A stretch of DNA of 38,000 nt from Cristatella mucedo (GCA_009760855.2 WPIO01000017.1:5184501-5222500), one strand, 5' to 3'. Counted from the stretch's first letter, positions 11,030 through 21,783 are shown. The notes: a model not told the origin generated them from the sequence alone. Translations and numbers: made by a program.

Positions 11030-11855
11030 GTGGGTACAAGTTGGCGACGAGCTGCTGCTGATATTCCACACGTGGTTGAACGACAAGCTCAGCAACGACG
11101 AGGTCGGCGGCCGCGTCCACCTCTGGCACTGGGACAAGAGGTACAAGCGAAAGCTGGTCGTGCCTCGTCTGCAGCTGCGACGAACTGAGATCAACTGGAT
11201 CCCCCTGGACGTCAACGGCAGCCTCCACCTGACCTACAGCCTTGACCCGCTGCGAGTCATGAAGTGCACCGTCTCGACCGGCGACTGCACCTTCGTGCAC
11301 CAGCACGCAGAAGCCGAGAAGCACGCGTTCACGCACACCGGCGACCGGCTTCGCGGCGGCACGCCTTTCATCGTGTACAAATACCCGTACTACGTAGGCG
11401 TCGGCCACTCGGTCGCGACGTCGTACAGACCCGTCGAGGGCTTCTCCGTGTATAGCGTTCACTTTATCGTCATGACCGTCGACCCGTGGCGACTCGTGTA
11501 CGTGAGCAGACACATCGAAGCTGACCAGGCGTTTCTCAGAAGCCGCCCAGTGGTGCGGAACCACACCATCGTAGGAAGCTTCTGGTACCCCATGGGTATC
11601 GTAAAGTGGAGCGACGACATAATTGACGTCTCGTGTCATGTAAACGACTACGACGGACATGTCGTTCGACTGCGAGGTATCGAGAAGCTCATGGAGCAGG
11701 TGATCAAGAAGGATCGGAGTAACGCGGCTAGCGGACTGACAACAGCCGCAGGTCCACACCCGAGAGCTCTGCAGCAGTACGTTCTTGAGGCGTTGAAACG
11801 ACGCACGCCCGAGTATCAGTACCTGACCGACTACGTACTCCATACGCCCGACTAG
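11030..11855 (+). CDS. Exon 2 (terminal) of the Bmt/GH130-like beta-mannosyltransferase-like protein
   Basis: The last exon supplies the final base of the split Arg codon, 274 residues and a TAG stop at 11853-11855. With exon 1 the visible protein is at least 532 residues, close to the size of yeast beta-1,2-mannosyltransferases. Visible landmarks, numbered from the first visible codon, are VGDELLLIFHTW (after DPR), RTEINW (309-314), YSLDPLRVMKC (327-337), GDCTFVHQ, LRGGTPF (365-371), YYVGVGHS (378-385) and a late VNDYDGHVVRLRG block. The order DPR, then R/K-x-E-x-N-W, S-x-DPL-x-V-x-KC, LRGGTP matches what I recall of the Bmt family (GT91) and of the related GH130 five-bladed propellers. NGS and NHT sequons fit a lumenal domain. 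A long open frame on the opposite strand (11013-11912) is a shadow of this GC-rich exon. Substrate and linkage are not knowable here. Confidence 0.82.
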
Positions 11856-12500
11856 GCGGCGGCCGGCTGTAGAAGATATGGTCGACGGTCGAGTGTAGCG
11901 CCGGGCAGCCATGATGGTGCAGTTGTGGGCTTGCGTGAGACTTGTACGAGACAGACTGGATGCACTCCAGTTCCGTTTTAGGATCTCAACTCGTACGCGG
12001 CCTCACGCGAGGCTACAGTGTGTGCATAAACATGGAGTGCAGAGGCTGCTTTTCAAAACGCTGGCCCGCTGGGCGACGCTGATTGCTACAATACGGACCC
12101 TAGTGGCCTGGCCGCAGAGCAAGCAGTTCGCGTGAGCGACTCCCAGGCTCCATCTGCATCCGCTGGGCCATTGATAAAGATGATTGCGGCACAGCCTCTG
12201 CAGTTTCTTGCCCCGTGCGAACGATTTGCATATGTACATGCTGTGTGCATCTTTCTCGGGCTCGAAAGAAGTGTGGCGATTTGATCCAGCGAGGAGGAGG
12301 CTGATCGCAAGCAGTCGCCGTGCTCGGCACGATTCCTTCCTTCAAGCTTAATATTTTGAGTGATCTCTAAGATAGACTGACTGGTTACCTCTTTCCCATG
12401 ACAAGAGCTATGGGCTGCATACGATTAAACGTCGCCGAGCTATTTTTCTTTAGTTTGTCGCGATCTGGTACCGCTCTCGAGTAAGTGTTCGTGGACAAAC

Positions 12501-12506
12501 ATTAAA
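12501..12506 (+). terminator. Candidate poly(A) signal of the Bmt-like gene
   Basis: ATTAAA is followed within about 10-25 nt by a GT-rich stretch (gtgtctggggtgtctgg) that would serve as the downstream element. This would give a 3' UTR of about 650-670 nt after the TAG at 11855. It is a common variant hexamer and no transcript is available, so it is a candidate only. Confidence 0.4.
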
Positions 12507-12806
12507 GACAGCGAGTGTCTGGGGTGTCTGGCACCGTGCAGCAGACAGCAGCGCGAAGTTGAATGGCCGCTATAATAAGCCGGACGCGCTTTGCGTACTC
12601 GCGGAGCTACTTCCCTCTCTCAAGTTGACCCCCTCCCCCCCCCCCCCCCCGAGGCTTCTGACGACGGAGGCAGGCCTTTTCCGAGGTTCCACCATTTCAG
12701 AAGGTGTGCGCTACACTAGCGTAGCCGTCCCCTGGCTCGCCGACTCTTAGCCAGAATGACCTAATTACGCGATAATTCAACATACGTCACCAAGTCGACC
12801 ACGCTA
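12507..12806. other. Intergenic spacer with a poly-C run
   Basis: This stretch lies downstream of the first gene's presumed 3' end. A poly-C run of about 18 nt at about 12632-12649 is the only marked feature. No exon or RNA gene was recognised. Confidence 0.5.
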
Positions 12807-13705
12807 AAGCCTGGTTTAGACGGCGAGTCTTGCTTCGACCTGCTTCCTACCTACTCGAGTCTACGGTGCATACACCACCAATAGGGTGGATCGGTCCAGA
12901 CTGTGGTTTGTGGTTCTCTGCTTGGTTCGCATCGCTGGGCTGGCCGGCACACTGTCAGTGCAGGCAGACCGGTAGTACCCTAAACCACCCCCAGGGTAAC
13001 AGCTAGTGGCTGTGGCCTAGGGACAGGCCGGTGCCCAGCTGTGGTCTGACCGCAGTGGCCTAGGGACGGGCCGGCTTTGTCCTCCCACCAAGGATGAGTG
13101 GTGGCGGCGAGTCGAGTGGGAGAAGGAGGGGCCGAAAGGAGCCGTGCGCCCTTGGGCTTCGTGCGTTGGAATAAACTGCTGGTGTTGGGCATCGGCTGGC
13201 TCTCTGCAGTGCAGACAAGATCAAACTACACAGACTTAAGGAAGACTTGGCGAAGACTCCGCAGCCAAGCCCGGCTGTACTTTTTCAGCCCAGACTTAGC
13301 TAGCGACTAATCGTAGACGCCATTCAGGCCGCGCCTACTGAATTGCTTCGAAAGGAATGGGGGGGGGGGAGGCGGGCGGGGCCGGCCGGGAGAGACTTAA
13401 CCGTCTCGTCTTATGTGTTCCACGCGAGCCCTGTTTATGGGACAGTCTGAGCTCGGAGTTCCAAAATCAGATTTTGAGGCGGCAAGCGGTAAAGGCTATA
13501 GCGGACATGTTTCATTCCATTGGTAATTGCGTTAGCAAAACGTGGCCGCGGAGAAGTGCTGCAGCTACCCAATGAATGCTCATATGGCGGAGTGAGTAGG
13601 CAGCGAGACTTGGAGCAAGACTGCCGTCTAAACCTCCTACAAACTGGAAGACCCGCGTAAGATTCAAGTATGTTGGAAGCAAGACTCGCCGTCTAAACCA
13701 GGCTT
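12807..13705. mobile_element. TIR DNA transposon or MITE with perfect 30 bp terminal inverted repeats
   Basis: The 30-mer at 12807-12836 (core CTGGTTTAGACGGCGAGTCT) is found exactly inverted at 13676-13705. A degenerate third copy of the repeat in the right-end orientation lies at about 13608-13628, so the right end has a subterminal duplication. Removing the nested solo LTR (12902-13230 plus its duplicated 5 bp) leaves about 565 bp with no transposase frame, so this is a non-autonomous element. The target-site duplication is unclear: the bases next to CTGG...CCAG are GC on both sides, which is too short to trust. The superfamily is not assigned. Confidence 0.75.
12902..13230 (+). mobile_element. 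Solo LTR, copy 2, nested in the TIR element, CAGAC duplication
   Basis: The element begins TGTGGTT and ends AACTACA, with a perfect 5 bp duplication CAGAC at 12897-12901 and 13231-13235. It shares with copy 1 the middle block (GAGTCGAGTGGGAGAAGGAG against GAGACTCGAGTGTGAGAAGG), the AATAAAC box at about 13171 and the CATCGGCTGGCTCTCTG-type 3' end. Its sequence is more diverged than copies 1 and 3. Confidence 0.82.
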
Positions 13706-14197
13706 CAGTCGTAGCCGCTAGCCAAAGCCTCACAGCAGCCCCCGCGCGAGGGTTCGAGAGCAGGCTTCCGAGAGCGGCTGAAGGAGGCTAAAGGCGGCGT
13801 TCCCATTGGTGCTGTTACTGACGTGCCGTGCGGTTTCCACGTCCAGTCCGGACCAGGTCGCAGACGCTGCGCTCATAGCGGTGCCGCCGGTCTCGGTCGG
13901 CTAGCTACGAATACCGGCGACGCCGGAACCTTGCGGCTAGTTACTTGTAGGTGCCGTACCGATGCACGTTGCCTGCTGGTCGCGAAAGGCCGTGCACCAG
14001 CGCGCCTCCTGCGAGCAGCTGTAAGGTAGCCAGCCCGCCTGTGGGGTCAGCTATTTATTGATGTTGGCTGCCATGCCGATACGGCACTGCATGTGTAGTG
14101 TCGCATTTGTAGAGGCTTAGCTCGCTCAATGCTGCCCTGTACATTGCAGCTACACGTGTTGGTGCTGCAAACTTGTGACCTTACGGTCAAGGGGGCG
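13706..14197. other. Spacer without a recognised feature
   Basis: GC-rich sequence between the TIR element and the third LTR. Short open frames exist, but none has support. It does not look like LTR-retrotransposon internal sequence: no protease, RT or integrase motif and no primer-binding site is visible. Confidence 0.45.
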
Positions 14198-14505
14198 TGT
14201 AGTTCGATTGCATGCGGGCTGGTACCGCTCCTTTCCTCAACAGCTGGTGGGAGCATCCCCGAGAGGGGCCTGTGCACAGCTGTGGTCAGCTTCTAATGAG
14301 GCGTTGACACAGGCCGATAACACGCTGGTGAACAGATGGTGGATTCACCATCGGGGTCGGCCAAGGGACAGCGGGAGTGGAGGAGAGGAGACTCGAGTGT
14401 GAGAAGGGGGCGAAGGCAGTCGTGCGTCTTGAGGCTCCGTGCCTTGTGCAATAAACCGTTGGCGTTGTTCATCGGCTGCCTCTCTGATCGGTGAACCAAA
14501 CTACA
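14198..14505 (+). mobile_element. Solo LTR, copy 3, no clear target-site duplication
   Basis: The element begins TGTAGTTCG and ends AACCAAACTACA. It is closely similar to copy 1 over CTCGAGTGTGAGAAGGGGGC and CAATAAACC.TTGGCGTTGTTC, with AATAAA near 14450. The flanks GGGCG (left) and TCCGG (right) do not match, so either the duplication has mutated or the copy arose by recombination between two insertions. It lies about 970 bp from copy 2 in the same orientation, but copy 2 has its own duplication, so the two are probably independent insertions. Confidence 0.75.
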
Positions 14506-17500
14506 TCCGGTAGGCAGCGCGCCTTCGGCACGCAGATTGAGCATCTGCTTCAAAAGACTCGACCTTGAATTTTTAGAGAGGCCGCCATATTTGTATTTTT
14601 GGTGCTAAGAATTCATGCAGAGTGTCCCGCCGTCTACCACTAGCAGCTTCGCGGCGTTTATCCGCAGGGTCCCCCTTCTTATAATAAAACTGATAAGAAA
14701 CGACAAACTTCAGCGCTCCCCCAGCTCCTCGCATTCTGTCTCGGGTGGCTGGTGGCTAAAGTCTCCGCTGCGGAAGCCTCCCGCCTCTTAATTGTAAAAC
14801 GTTTACTTGTTACACCGAGCGCAGACAGGCGTGACCTACAAACACTACCCTTAACAACTCGCGTACAATATATTAGTTTAAAATTCATTTACATGACCAC
14901 ATACAAGAACACAAGACACGAAGGCTTACGCTTTCCGGAAACCAAGCTCTTAGTCCACGAGCGATTCCGTTTAGAAAAAATCTGTAATCAGCCGTGCGCG
15001 TATACATTTGCGCTAGCGCTACGCCGCAGTGCGGCCTGATTAGTGCTGTCTTTTCAATAGTCTGCAAAAGCTCGACGTTAAGTGTTGACTAGCGCGACTC
15101 ATGGACAATTTGTAGGAATTGTGAACGCTTCCATCAATAATTACTGTTACGTTATTCGTAGCACCGGTGAAATATGTAAATTGCATTGAACTTGCAAGAA
15201 CTTTAGCACCAGGTGGCCCTGCGATTAAAGTAAATCTGGAGCATTTGTAAGGAAGCACGTCTTTCCTCGGATTATGAAGCTTGATAGTAGGAAATACACC
15301 ATGTGACGTCCTACTTCATGCGACAGTCGGTTTGGTTCAATTCGAGCTCAAAATTTAGCCTTTTTGAAAAAATTTTGTACTACGTACACGGATATAAATA
15401 GACCAAGATGTAAATTCCACGCGATCCAAGGGGCATATTTTAAAATTGGCAACGTTTCCGGTTTCACAACCTCCATTTAAGTGAATAGACTCGCTGTCGG
15501 CGCTGTATGCTACTTTTGACCTCTGGCGCGTGTTCAGCTAGAAAACTGCCTCTGCCGAGCGTACACGTGTCTTAGCCTACCTGGGATATCTATATAGGCT
15601 ACCCGGTTGCTCACTTAAATGGCGTCATATTTTAAGGTAAGAATCAGAGGTTGATTTTGGCACTGTTCCTCAGCCGACTCGACAGTTGAGGTATTGTGAG
15701 CATGCAATGCATGACAAGTCATTACGGAGCAGTGAACTCAAATTACGGTTGACGTCAAAAGAATAATGCTTAGTGAACTCATTGTTGAGGGCGAGGTCAC
15801 TTCGAGGTGACAATAGGCTTGCTTATAGCTATTAGCATGGTCTTAGCGTCGATGAGCTTCTGGAAGGGAGTGGCCATCTTAGAAGTGAACGTCGTCGATG
15901 AAGCCTGCAAGGGAATTGAGTCGCACGCAGAGCAAGGCTGAGACTGGTCAAAAGGATAGACTGATCGATGGGAGCTCTCGCCGCGTTGAAAAAAGCACTG
16001 GCATGCTGTTGTTGAGTGGCAGCAATCGCATCTTAAAAGATGGCATTATGGACAAGTAGACCGGTCGTCAACGAACAGAGACAATCGATTGACCGCCCTC
16101 CAAGGTAGTAAGCTCTGGAGCAACTCATTGTCCCCCATTAGTTGAGTTGTTTGTAGAGCTATCCCAGCAATTTTGCCGGTTCGGACCGATACCGCGGTAG
16201 GCCCCTGTCATGGTGCCGTTTACACCGATCGAGTTATCCGCATTCCCCTTTAGTCTAAGTGTATCTAGGGATACCCAGTAGTACTGTTTAGTTTCCCATG
16301 TTTCTGTTGGCTCAAGCGATTGTATAATAGTTATGTGAAATAAGATTACCGTTTGTCTGGCGCTGGCTCCATAACAGATCCACTTCTAAGGGCTTGCATC
16401 GACGAGGGGTCTAGGGGAAAACTCACCTTCCGGGAACCGGCATCATTTTAGAGATCCTGAAATGACTTGAGCGAGCAACCATCTACAATTGTTACAGGGT
16501 CTAGGTGTGGGTACTTGCCATCTTGCAATCTCACGGATTTGCACACCTAAGTAACCTTTGCGGTCTCTAGCCTTCACAGAAACAGGCTAGTTTGGCATTG
16601 GCTGTAACTAATAACCAACAGTCAAAAAGTGCTTTCCACAATCACTGCACAGGCCTAAAGCAGCTGCTGATGTTCTACTCTGGAAGTATGAGGGAGCCAC
16701 CTTCTCTTTAACTCCACATACTCGAAAAAATAACTACTGATTGCAGTGCCTCCTATTCAGTATCCTTTTCAGCCCACATTTGGTGGCAACCAAACGAATG
16801 TATTTGGGCCTTTTGAGTAACGCTGTATGCAGCACTGGGTAGGGGTAGAAAACCAAGAAGATGGCCTATTACTCATTTTCCTTACAAGGAAGACCTTTGA
16901 GATACTAGCAATAGTGTGTCTTTAAGAAGCAAAGGCACCTGCATCTTAAAAAAAATAAAGCAAATTTCAGATCCAGCACAAAGTAGATAATTTTCTGTTT
17001 TGCAGGATCACAATGGAGAATGTTTTCAAAGCACGGAAATATTTTTTCTGGGCATAGATCCTATGATTTTCCCATTACATTACGATGTCAGTGATGTCCC
17101 TTAAAACGGCAGTTGGCTAACAAAAAACGAGCTCCTGTGAGCATGTGTGTTCCTGTCTTTCATTTGGCCGTCATTTTCACAGTCATTATCACCTCCTCAA
17201 TCGTCCTAATCACACATATAACGAGACCTATTCAAGAATGGGGCGACAAGTCTCACTCCAGGTGCTTTGCTGAGCAATGGAGCCAAGCCATTACATTAGA
17301 AAACACATAAGTAAAGAACAAAAAAAGAGAACACGCATCGAATAAGAATTTGGTCACCTATTTGGCTGCTTGATCAAACGTGAACACCACTCGGTACATC
17401 GGCTGAGCATCAGATGCCACTAGAAGGAAGACATGCATGCCAACTGAAAGTGTAGGATGGTTGCCACTCACAGCTGTCACCCGCCATCATGGGCCACCAC

Positions 17501-18439
17501 ATAACAGTCTGCTAGGCAATGCTCAAAGCAAGCGCAATTGGGTACACATGCACGAGCTAGAGATCGGTGGAAAAAAGGGTGAGGATGGCACAATATTCCC
17601 CCCAAGCTGCTCCTGCTACAATTGTGGAGGTAACTCGTCTGAACTGTGAGCCCAACAATGCCTATCTCTGCTTGAAGGAGAAGGCTAGATGAAACAAACT
17701 GCTCTTGATATGCAGTACCATCTTGCACAGCTACAGCAAAATGATGAGCTCAGCTATCCAAAAATGCATGCTGATAGCAGTTTCCGCATGCGTTTGGCTT
17801 TTCAGCACAGGAAACACCAGCTGTGACACTTGCATATGTCACACAGGTGTGACACACAAAATCGAATGGTAAAACTGAATTCCAGTAGATATCCTAGCTC
17901 GGTGGCAGCTACCGATAGCTGAACCTGTCAGCTGATCCGATGGGACAAGACATTCTACCGACGACTGGTGCTGTAGTTAGTGGGTGCATAACGGAAGACA
18001 ATGCCGTCGTCAATGGCCACGATTTCCAAGAACTATATGTCATCAGGACGGTACACACCACAGGTATCGCAATTAGAACTGCCTGCCTTCATCATGCAGA
18101 GCCATCACCTACAACGGATCATTAAACTTACAATGCGGCAAAGAAAGCAGCAGGCTTTTGGCAGCTCCAGATGCTATGCCCAAACGCATGCAAAACAAGC
18201 AAAGCGAAGAAATGTATGCCAGCTCGCCTCGCCAGGTGTGGACTAACTAATTTAGTAGCAAACAGTGAAACGTCTGCAGCCAATATACTTCAGGATGCAG
18301 TTGTGTCAACACAGGAGTCACATCAAGAGAAGAGAGCCCAGATCCAGAGAAATGCATAGAATACTACTATTACAACTAATACTAATAGTATTATCACATT
18401 TGTGCAGCCGAACAGCAATACTCGAACAAGCATCATCAC
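14506..18439. other. Intergenic region between the two converging genes; nothing recognised
   Basis: About 3.9 kb with no recognisable exon, transposon or RNA gene. It must contain the 3' UTR and poly(A) site of the minus-strand kinesin gene, but no AATAAA was seen on that strand close to 18440. The nearest TTTATT on the + strand is at about 14054, which is implausibly far. A further short coding exon of the kinesin gene could hide here if the donor-like site at 18443 is used. Confidence 0.45.
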
Positions 18440-18561
18440 TTACGTATCAACTCCAGACAAGGTCGACGTGCGGCTGCTGCTACTACGCAGAGGTGCTGCC
18501 GAAGCAGAGGTCTGCTGACTAGAGGTACTTGATGGTGCCTGACCGGCTCGAATCGGCTTGG
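18440..18561 (-). CDS. Khc: Kinesin-1 heavy chain, exon h (tail, IAK motif end)
   Basis: The acceptor is ctctttgcag, ending at 18562. The first two bases complete an alanine codon begun in exon g, giving ANIAKPIRAGQ across the junction. IAKPIR is the conserved tail motif that binds the motor heads and keeps kinesin-1 autoinhibited. A Ser/Thr/Gln/Ala-rich, disordered stretch follows, ending SGVDT and TAA (18442-18440). About 39 residues after IAKPIR is a usual length for the kinesin-1 C-terminus, so a stop here is plausible. The same bases read AC|GTAAGT, a perfect splice donor after 18444, so an isoform with a further exon is possible. The strand, phase and motif agree with the seven upstream exons. 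Confidence 0.82.
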
Positions 18562-19559
18562 CTGCAAAGAGACGACTTTACTTAGGTCCAACCCCAATAT
18601 GATAGCCATGAGCTGAAATCTTGCAATTGCCGAACCACAAGGGAACCTGGTTCGGTTGGCTTGGAAAGGGATCTCAGCTGCACTCTGGTTTGAAGCCAAG
18701 GAGCACACTGAGTATATCTACGTACTTTAATGCCAACTTTCAACCAAGACGAGCTGACCTGGCTGCTGGCCTGGTTGTAAAGGAAGATAGCACGATTCCA
18801 ATATTTGTGGCCTCCAGGGGGACGGAAGCGATAAAGGTTTTCGAACATGGGACATACCACAGCTCATGAGACTGGGACAAGACACACCACATACTTTAAT
18901 TGCTGTGCCATGCAAACGATCTACTCAGTAAAAGCAGAAGAAATCACAAGAGCAGACAAGCAACATGTCACTAGAGGGACTCATCGAAGACTGATTCGCT
19001 AAATTTCCCCAGTTAGCTCTTGGTGACACTGTCACTCTTACATATATCATCAAGCTTGTCTACTTGCTCTTTGGAGATACGCCTTTCAGGGACGAGAGGG
19101 TCCATGGCACTGCATGCTGATGGAGAAAAGTCACACAATGGGTTTGGGTATGCAGCCTCGACAAGCCAAGACCTACATGGTCCGTGCACCCATGCCAGAC
19201 AGCACATACAGATGCCCATTCGGCAAACGAATCATGTATGCTCAAAGTAAAATTCACAATTCTCATAAAAGCTGTCACTCACAGGATCGCCAGTTGTGTC
19301 AGACATCTGGATATTAGTCGAGGCGACACAACTGATAATGACCCAACTGATGAGCAGCAAGTAAAGAAAGTGAGCCGTCCAACAGAAGGCACATAATAAT
19401 AAAAATAAAAATAATAATGTACTTGATAAAGCACCCTCAGAGAACTTAATCTCTTTCTAGGCGCTTTACATTTGCTGCAATGGGAAAGGCAATTAAATGG
19501 TAAGTAAAATCATGCTTGAAAAACAAACAAAATGAATAACATGGTTAGTGTGACATGCA

Positions 19560-19863
19560 TTGCGAATATCATCAATACATGCAGCAAGGGAGTTGAGATA
19601 ATTCTACGTGCTCGAAGGCTGAGAGGGATTGAGGCGGAACAAGCTGAGCAGTTCGAGCCAACGGACGCTAAACAACCGGCTCTCTTCTGGAAGCCCTGCT
19701 AAATGAGTGAGCTCTCTGCCCGCAGCCCTAGGGGTCGGCTCGAGGCACTTTTATTTCTTTATTTCATAATTTACTGAGTTTAGCTTCAACGATAACATCT
19801 AGAGATGTATTTAACGACAATAACAAAGCAGTAATAGATACGAGCAATCGCACTTAGTAAGAC
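19560..19863 (-). repeat. About 300 bp insert in the LINE D 3' UTR, partly made of LINE RT sequence
   Basis: Copy C reads GTGACATGCACAGGGTCAGCATGC without a break, whereas copy D has about 300 bp between GTGACATGCA and GGTCAGCATGC. The first about 75 bp of the insert (19560-19632) match, in the same orientation, the RT segment around 20686-20765 (ATCAATGCATGCAGCAAG and GTGCTCGAAGGCTGGGAGGG, with substitutions). The rest is unrelated, AT-rich toward the end. Confidence 0.7.
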
Positions 19864-19865
19864 GG

Positions 19866-21095
19866 TCAGCATGCAAATGTGGTTAGTGGCAGCATGCACA
19901 GTGTCAGCACGCATAAGCACATCAAAGACGAATCACAGGGACCCACTAAATGCTGTCCTAAATAGGTGTTTTTAAGTTTTTTTTTAAATATGGTCAGGTC
20001 AGGGGATGTTCTGACGCAGGTCGGGAGGGAGTTCCAGGCTTTGGGAGCATACGAACTAAATGCACGGTCTCCAAAGGACTTGAGGTTTGTACGAGATATT
20101 TCTAGACTGTTGGATTCCGAAAAGCGGGTGGTACGATGCTTGGCCTGATGGGGGAGTATGTCGGAGAGATAGGCTGGAGCCATAGAATGAAGGGACCTAA
20201 AAGTGAGCGACAAAACCTTGAAGTCAATCCGTTGCTTGACTGGGAGCCAGTGCAGGTCGGCGAGAAGTGGAGTAATGTGGCAACTGCGAAGCTCACGACA
20301 GACAAGCCTAGCTGCAGAGTTTTGCACCAGCTGCAATCGCCTGATTGCACATGCTAGTAGGCCAGTAAGCAGTGAGTTGCAGAAGTCGAGACGAGGTGTC
20401 ACGAATGCATGGACCAACTTAGATGTGGTATCCTTATCTAAACAAGCCCGAATTTTAGCACTATTATGAAGCTGAAAATAGGCAGATTTGACCGTGGAGC
20501 TGATGTGGTCGTCTAACGAGAGGTTGCTTTGGAATATGACACCTAGATTTCGAGCTGATTCGACAGGAGATATGCTGGCAGAGCCAATTTTGAGCGTCAG
20601 CCTTTCCAATTTCTGAAGCACACTGGGTTTGCCCATGACTAGTAAGTTAGTTTTGTCATCGTTTAGTTTTAGAAAATTTGCTGCCATCCATGTGCGGATG
20701 TCATCAATGCATGCAGCAAGTGAGTTTAGAGAATTTGAGGTGCTCGAAGGCTGGGAGGGATCAAAGCAAAGGTACAGCTGAGTGTCATCCGCATAGAAGT
20801 GAAAGCCTAGATTGTGCTTGGCAATCACATCAGCAAGAGGCAGAGTATAAACCGTGAAAAGAACCGGACCTAGCACGGAGCCCTGAGGTACTCCATATTT
20901 CAGAGGTACTTCAGATGATCGTTGTCCATTCACGTCAATACTCTGGAATCTCCCACTGAGATAGGACCTGAACCACTGCAGAGCAGTGCCAGTGATGCCC
21001 AGGTAAGATGAGAGGCACTCTATAAGAACTTTGTGATCGATGGTGTCAAAAGCTGCCGAAAGATCGAGCAAGACAAGCAGAGACACTCTACCCAT
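19866..21095 (-). CDS. Partial L2-like reverse transcriptase ORF (409 codons, uninterrupted)
   Basis: The frame holds the core RT motifs in order: motif A LVLLDLSAAFD (catalytic Asp at residue 11), motif B GVPQGSVLGP (68-77), and motif C YADD (101-104) with DTQLYL. The L2/CR1-type C-terminal domain follows, with FLKLNDDKTN, RNLGVIF, LVHAFVTPRLDFCNSLL, HITPLLADLHWLPVKQRIDFKVLSL and AFSSYAPKAWNSLPT. The upstream palm/fingers motifs and the apurinic endonuclease are absent. The protein would copy LINE RNA at a nicked target if complete; this fragment cannot work alone. The terminal 20 or so residues after NTYLG read into 3' UTR-like sequence, probably after a small frameshift relative to copy B (FRTAYSGSQ). 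Confidence 0.88.
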   Translation of the reverse strand: MGRVSLLVLLDLSAAFDTIDHKVLIECLSSYLGITGTALQWFRSYLSGRFQSIDVNGQRSSEVPLKYGVPQGSVLGPVLFTVYTLPLADVIAKHNLGFHFYADDTQLYLCFDPSQPSSTSNSLNSLAACIDDIRTWMAANFLKLNDDKTNLLVMGKPSVLQKLERLTLKIGSASISPVESARNLGVIFQSNLSLDDHISSTVKSAYFQLHNSAKIRACLDKDTTSKLVHAFVTPRLDFCNSLLTGLLACAIRRLQLVQNSAARLVCRELRSCHITPLLADLHWLPVKQRIDFKVLSLTFRSLHSMAPAYLSDILPHQAKHRTTRFSESNSLEISRTNLKSFGDRAFSSYAPKAWNSLPTCVRTSPDLTIFKKKLKNTYLGQHLVGPCDSSLMCLCVLTLCMLPLTTFAC

Positions 21096-21632
21096 GTCTG
21101 CATTCCTTAGTGCAGATGGTACACAAAAGACAGCAAAAGACGCGACTAAAAGCTACTACTCTCTAGGCGGTAGCTACCCAAAACGACTAGGGACATTAGT
21201 GATCGACATGAAGGGAGAGTGGTAATAGCTGTCAGGATGAGCAATCGCATTGCATCAATTCAAGTTGCCGGCAGTGCTAAGCCATGCCGACTATTTGACA
21301 GCCTGGCATTATGGGTGACACATCTACTTGGATACGTAACCTATACAGTTGGCAGACAGTCTTACAGCCATGCGGTAATGCCTAATCAGAATGCCACAGT
21401 CATGCAACAGTCAACCAAAACCTATTAAGAGTCATCGATTAACGGTAACGGAGCGACGCCCTGGTAGAGCCAGCAGCATGAAGGAAGCACTGCATGCACA
21501 CTTTGCCCATGCGACCGATACAAGAACACCGGCTAGTCTACCTTGAAGGACACTGATAGACGACCAAATCGGCCATTCATGAGCCAAACCTATAGATCGC
21601 TGTATCAGCGAGCCAAGGCCAGAGTAGCTTAC

Positions 21633-21712
21633 CTATGTTAGCCGTGTGCACCTTCTTTGGCGTAGTTCTCTGCCTATAGCCTTCTTTTATTTTGTCTACC
21701 TCAGTCTGATAC
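21633..21712 (-). CDS. Khc: Kinesin-1 heavy chain, exon g (end of coiled coil to IAK motif)
   Basis: The acceptor is ttctttcttcag and the donor is ATAG|gtaagc. The first base completes the Arg codon left open by exon f; then come YQTEVDKIKEGYRQRT...HTANI and one base of the next Ala codon. YQxEVDxIKE followed, 15 residues later, by IAKPIR is the kinesin-1 tail signature, and the spacing here equals the usual one. Residues between KIKE and IAK (GYRQRTTPKKVHTAN) differ from the common AVRAKN.ARRGHSAQ pattern but keep the basic charge that helps microtubule and membrane binding. 80 bp, phase 2 in and phase 1 out. Confidence 0.88.
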
Positions 21713-21783
21713 CTGAAGAAAGAAATGTCGACAGTAAAAGATTGGCAGTAAAAGACAGGTTTACTGCTCACCAACAAATGCAC

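Larger units (their letters stand above)
19396..21105 (-). mobile_element. L2/CR1-like LINE copy D, best preserved, 5' truncated, with 3' tail
   Basis: This is the longest copy in the window, in the kinesin intron between exons g and h and in the same orientation as the gene. It starts inside the RT domain (ALRNADMGRVSLLVLLDLSAAFD) and runs through an open 409-codon frame to the 3' UTR. A hairpin tail (CTAGAAAGAGATTAAGTTCT between GCGCC and GGGTGC arms) and an (ATT)n-like tail follow at 19396-19478. The endonuclease and N-terminal RT are missing, as is typical of target-primed reverse transcription that stopped early. Its 3' UTR is interrupted by about 300 bp at 19560-19863. The L2 assignment is by recognition of the RT and C-terminal motifs, not by alignment. 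Confidence 0.9.

Noticed and set aside
11013-11912. 299-codon open frame on the minus strand opposite the Bmt-like exon
   Set aside because: It is a shadow of a GC-rich coding exon. The plus-strand frame has family motifs and a matching splice phase.
12902-14505. One LTR retrotransposon with two LTRs (copies 2 and 3)
   Set aside because: Copy 2 has its own 5 bp duplication on both sides, and the intervening sequence shows no gag/pol and includes the TIR element's end.
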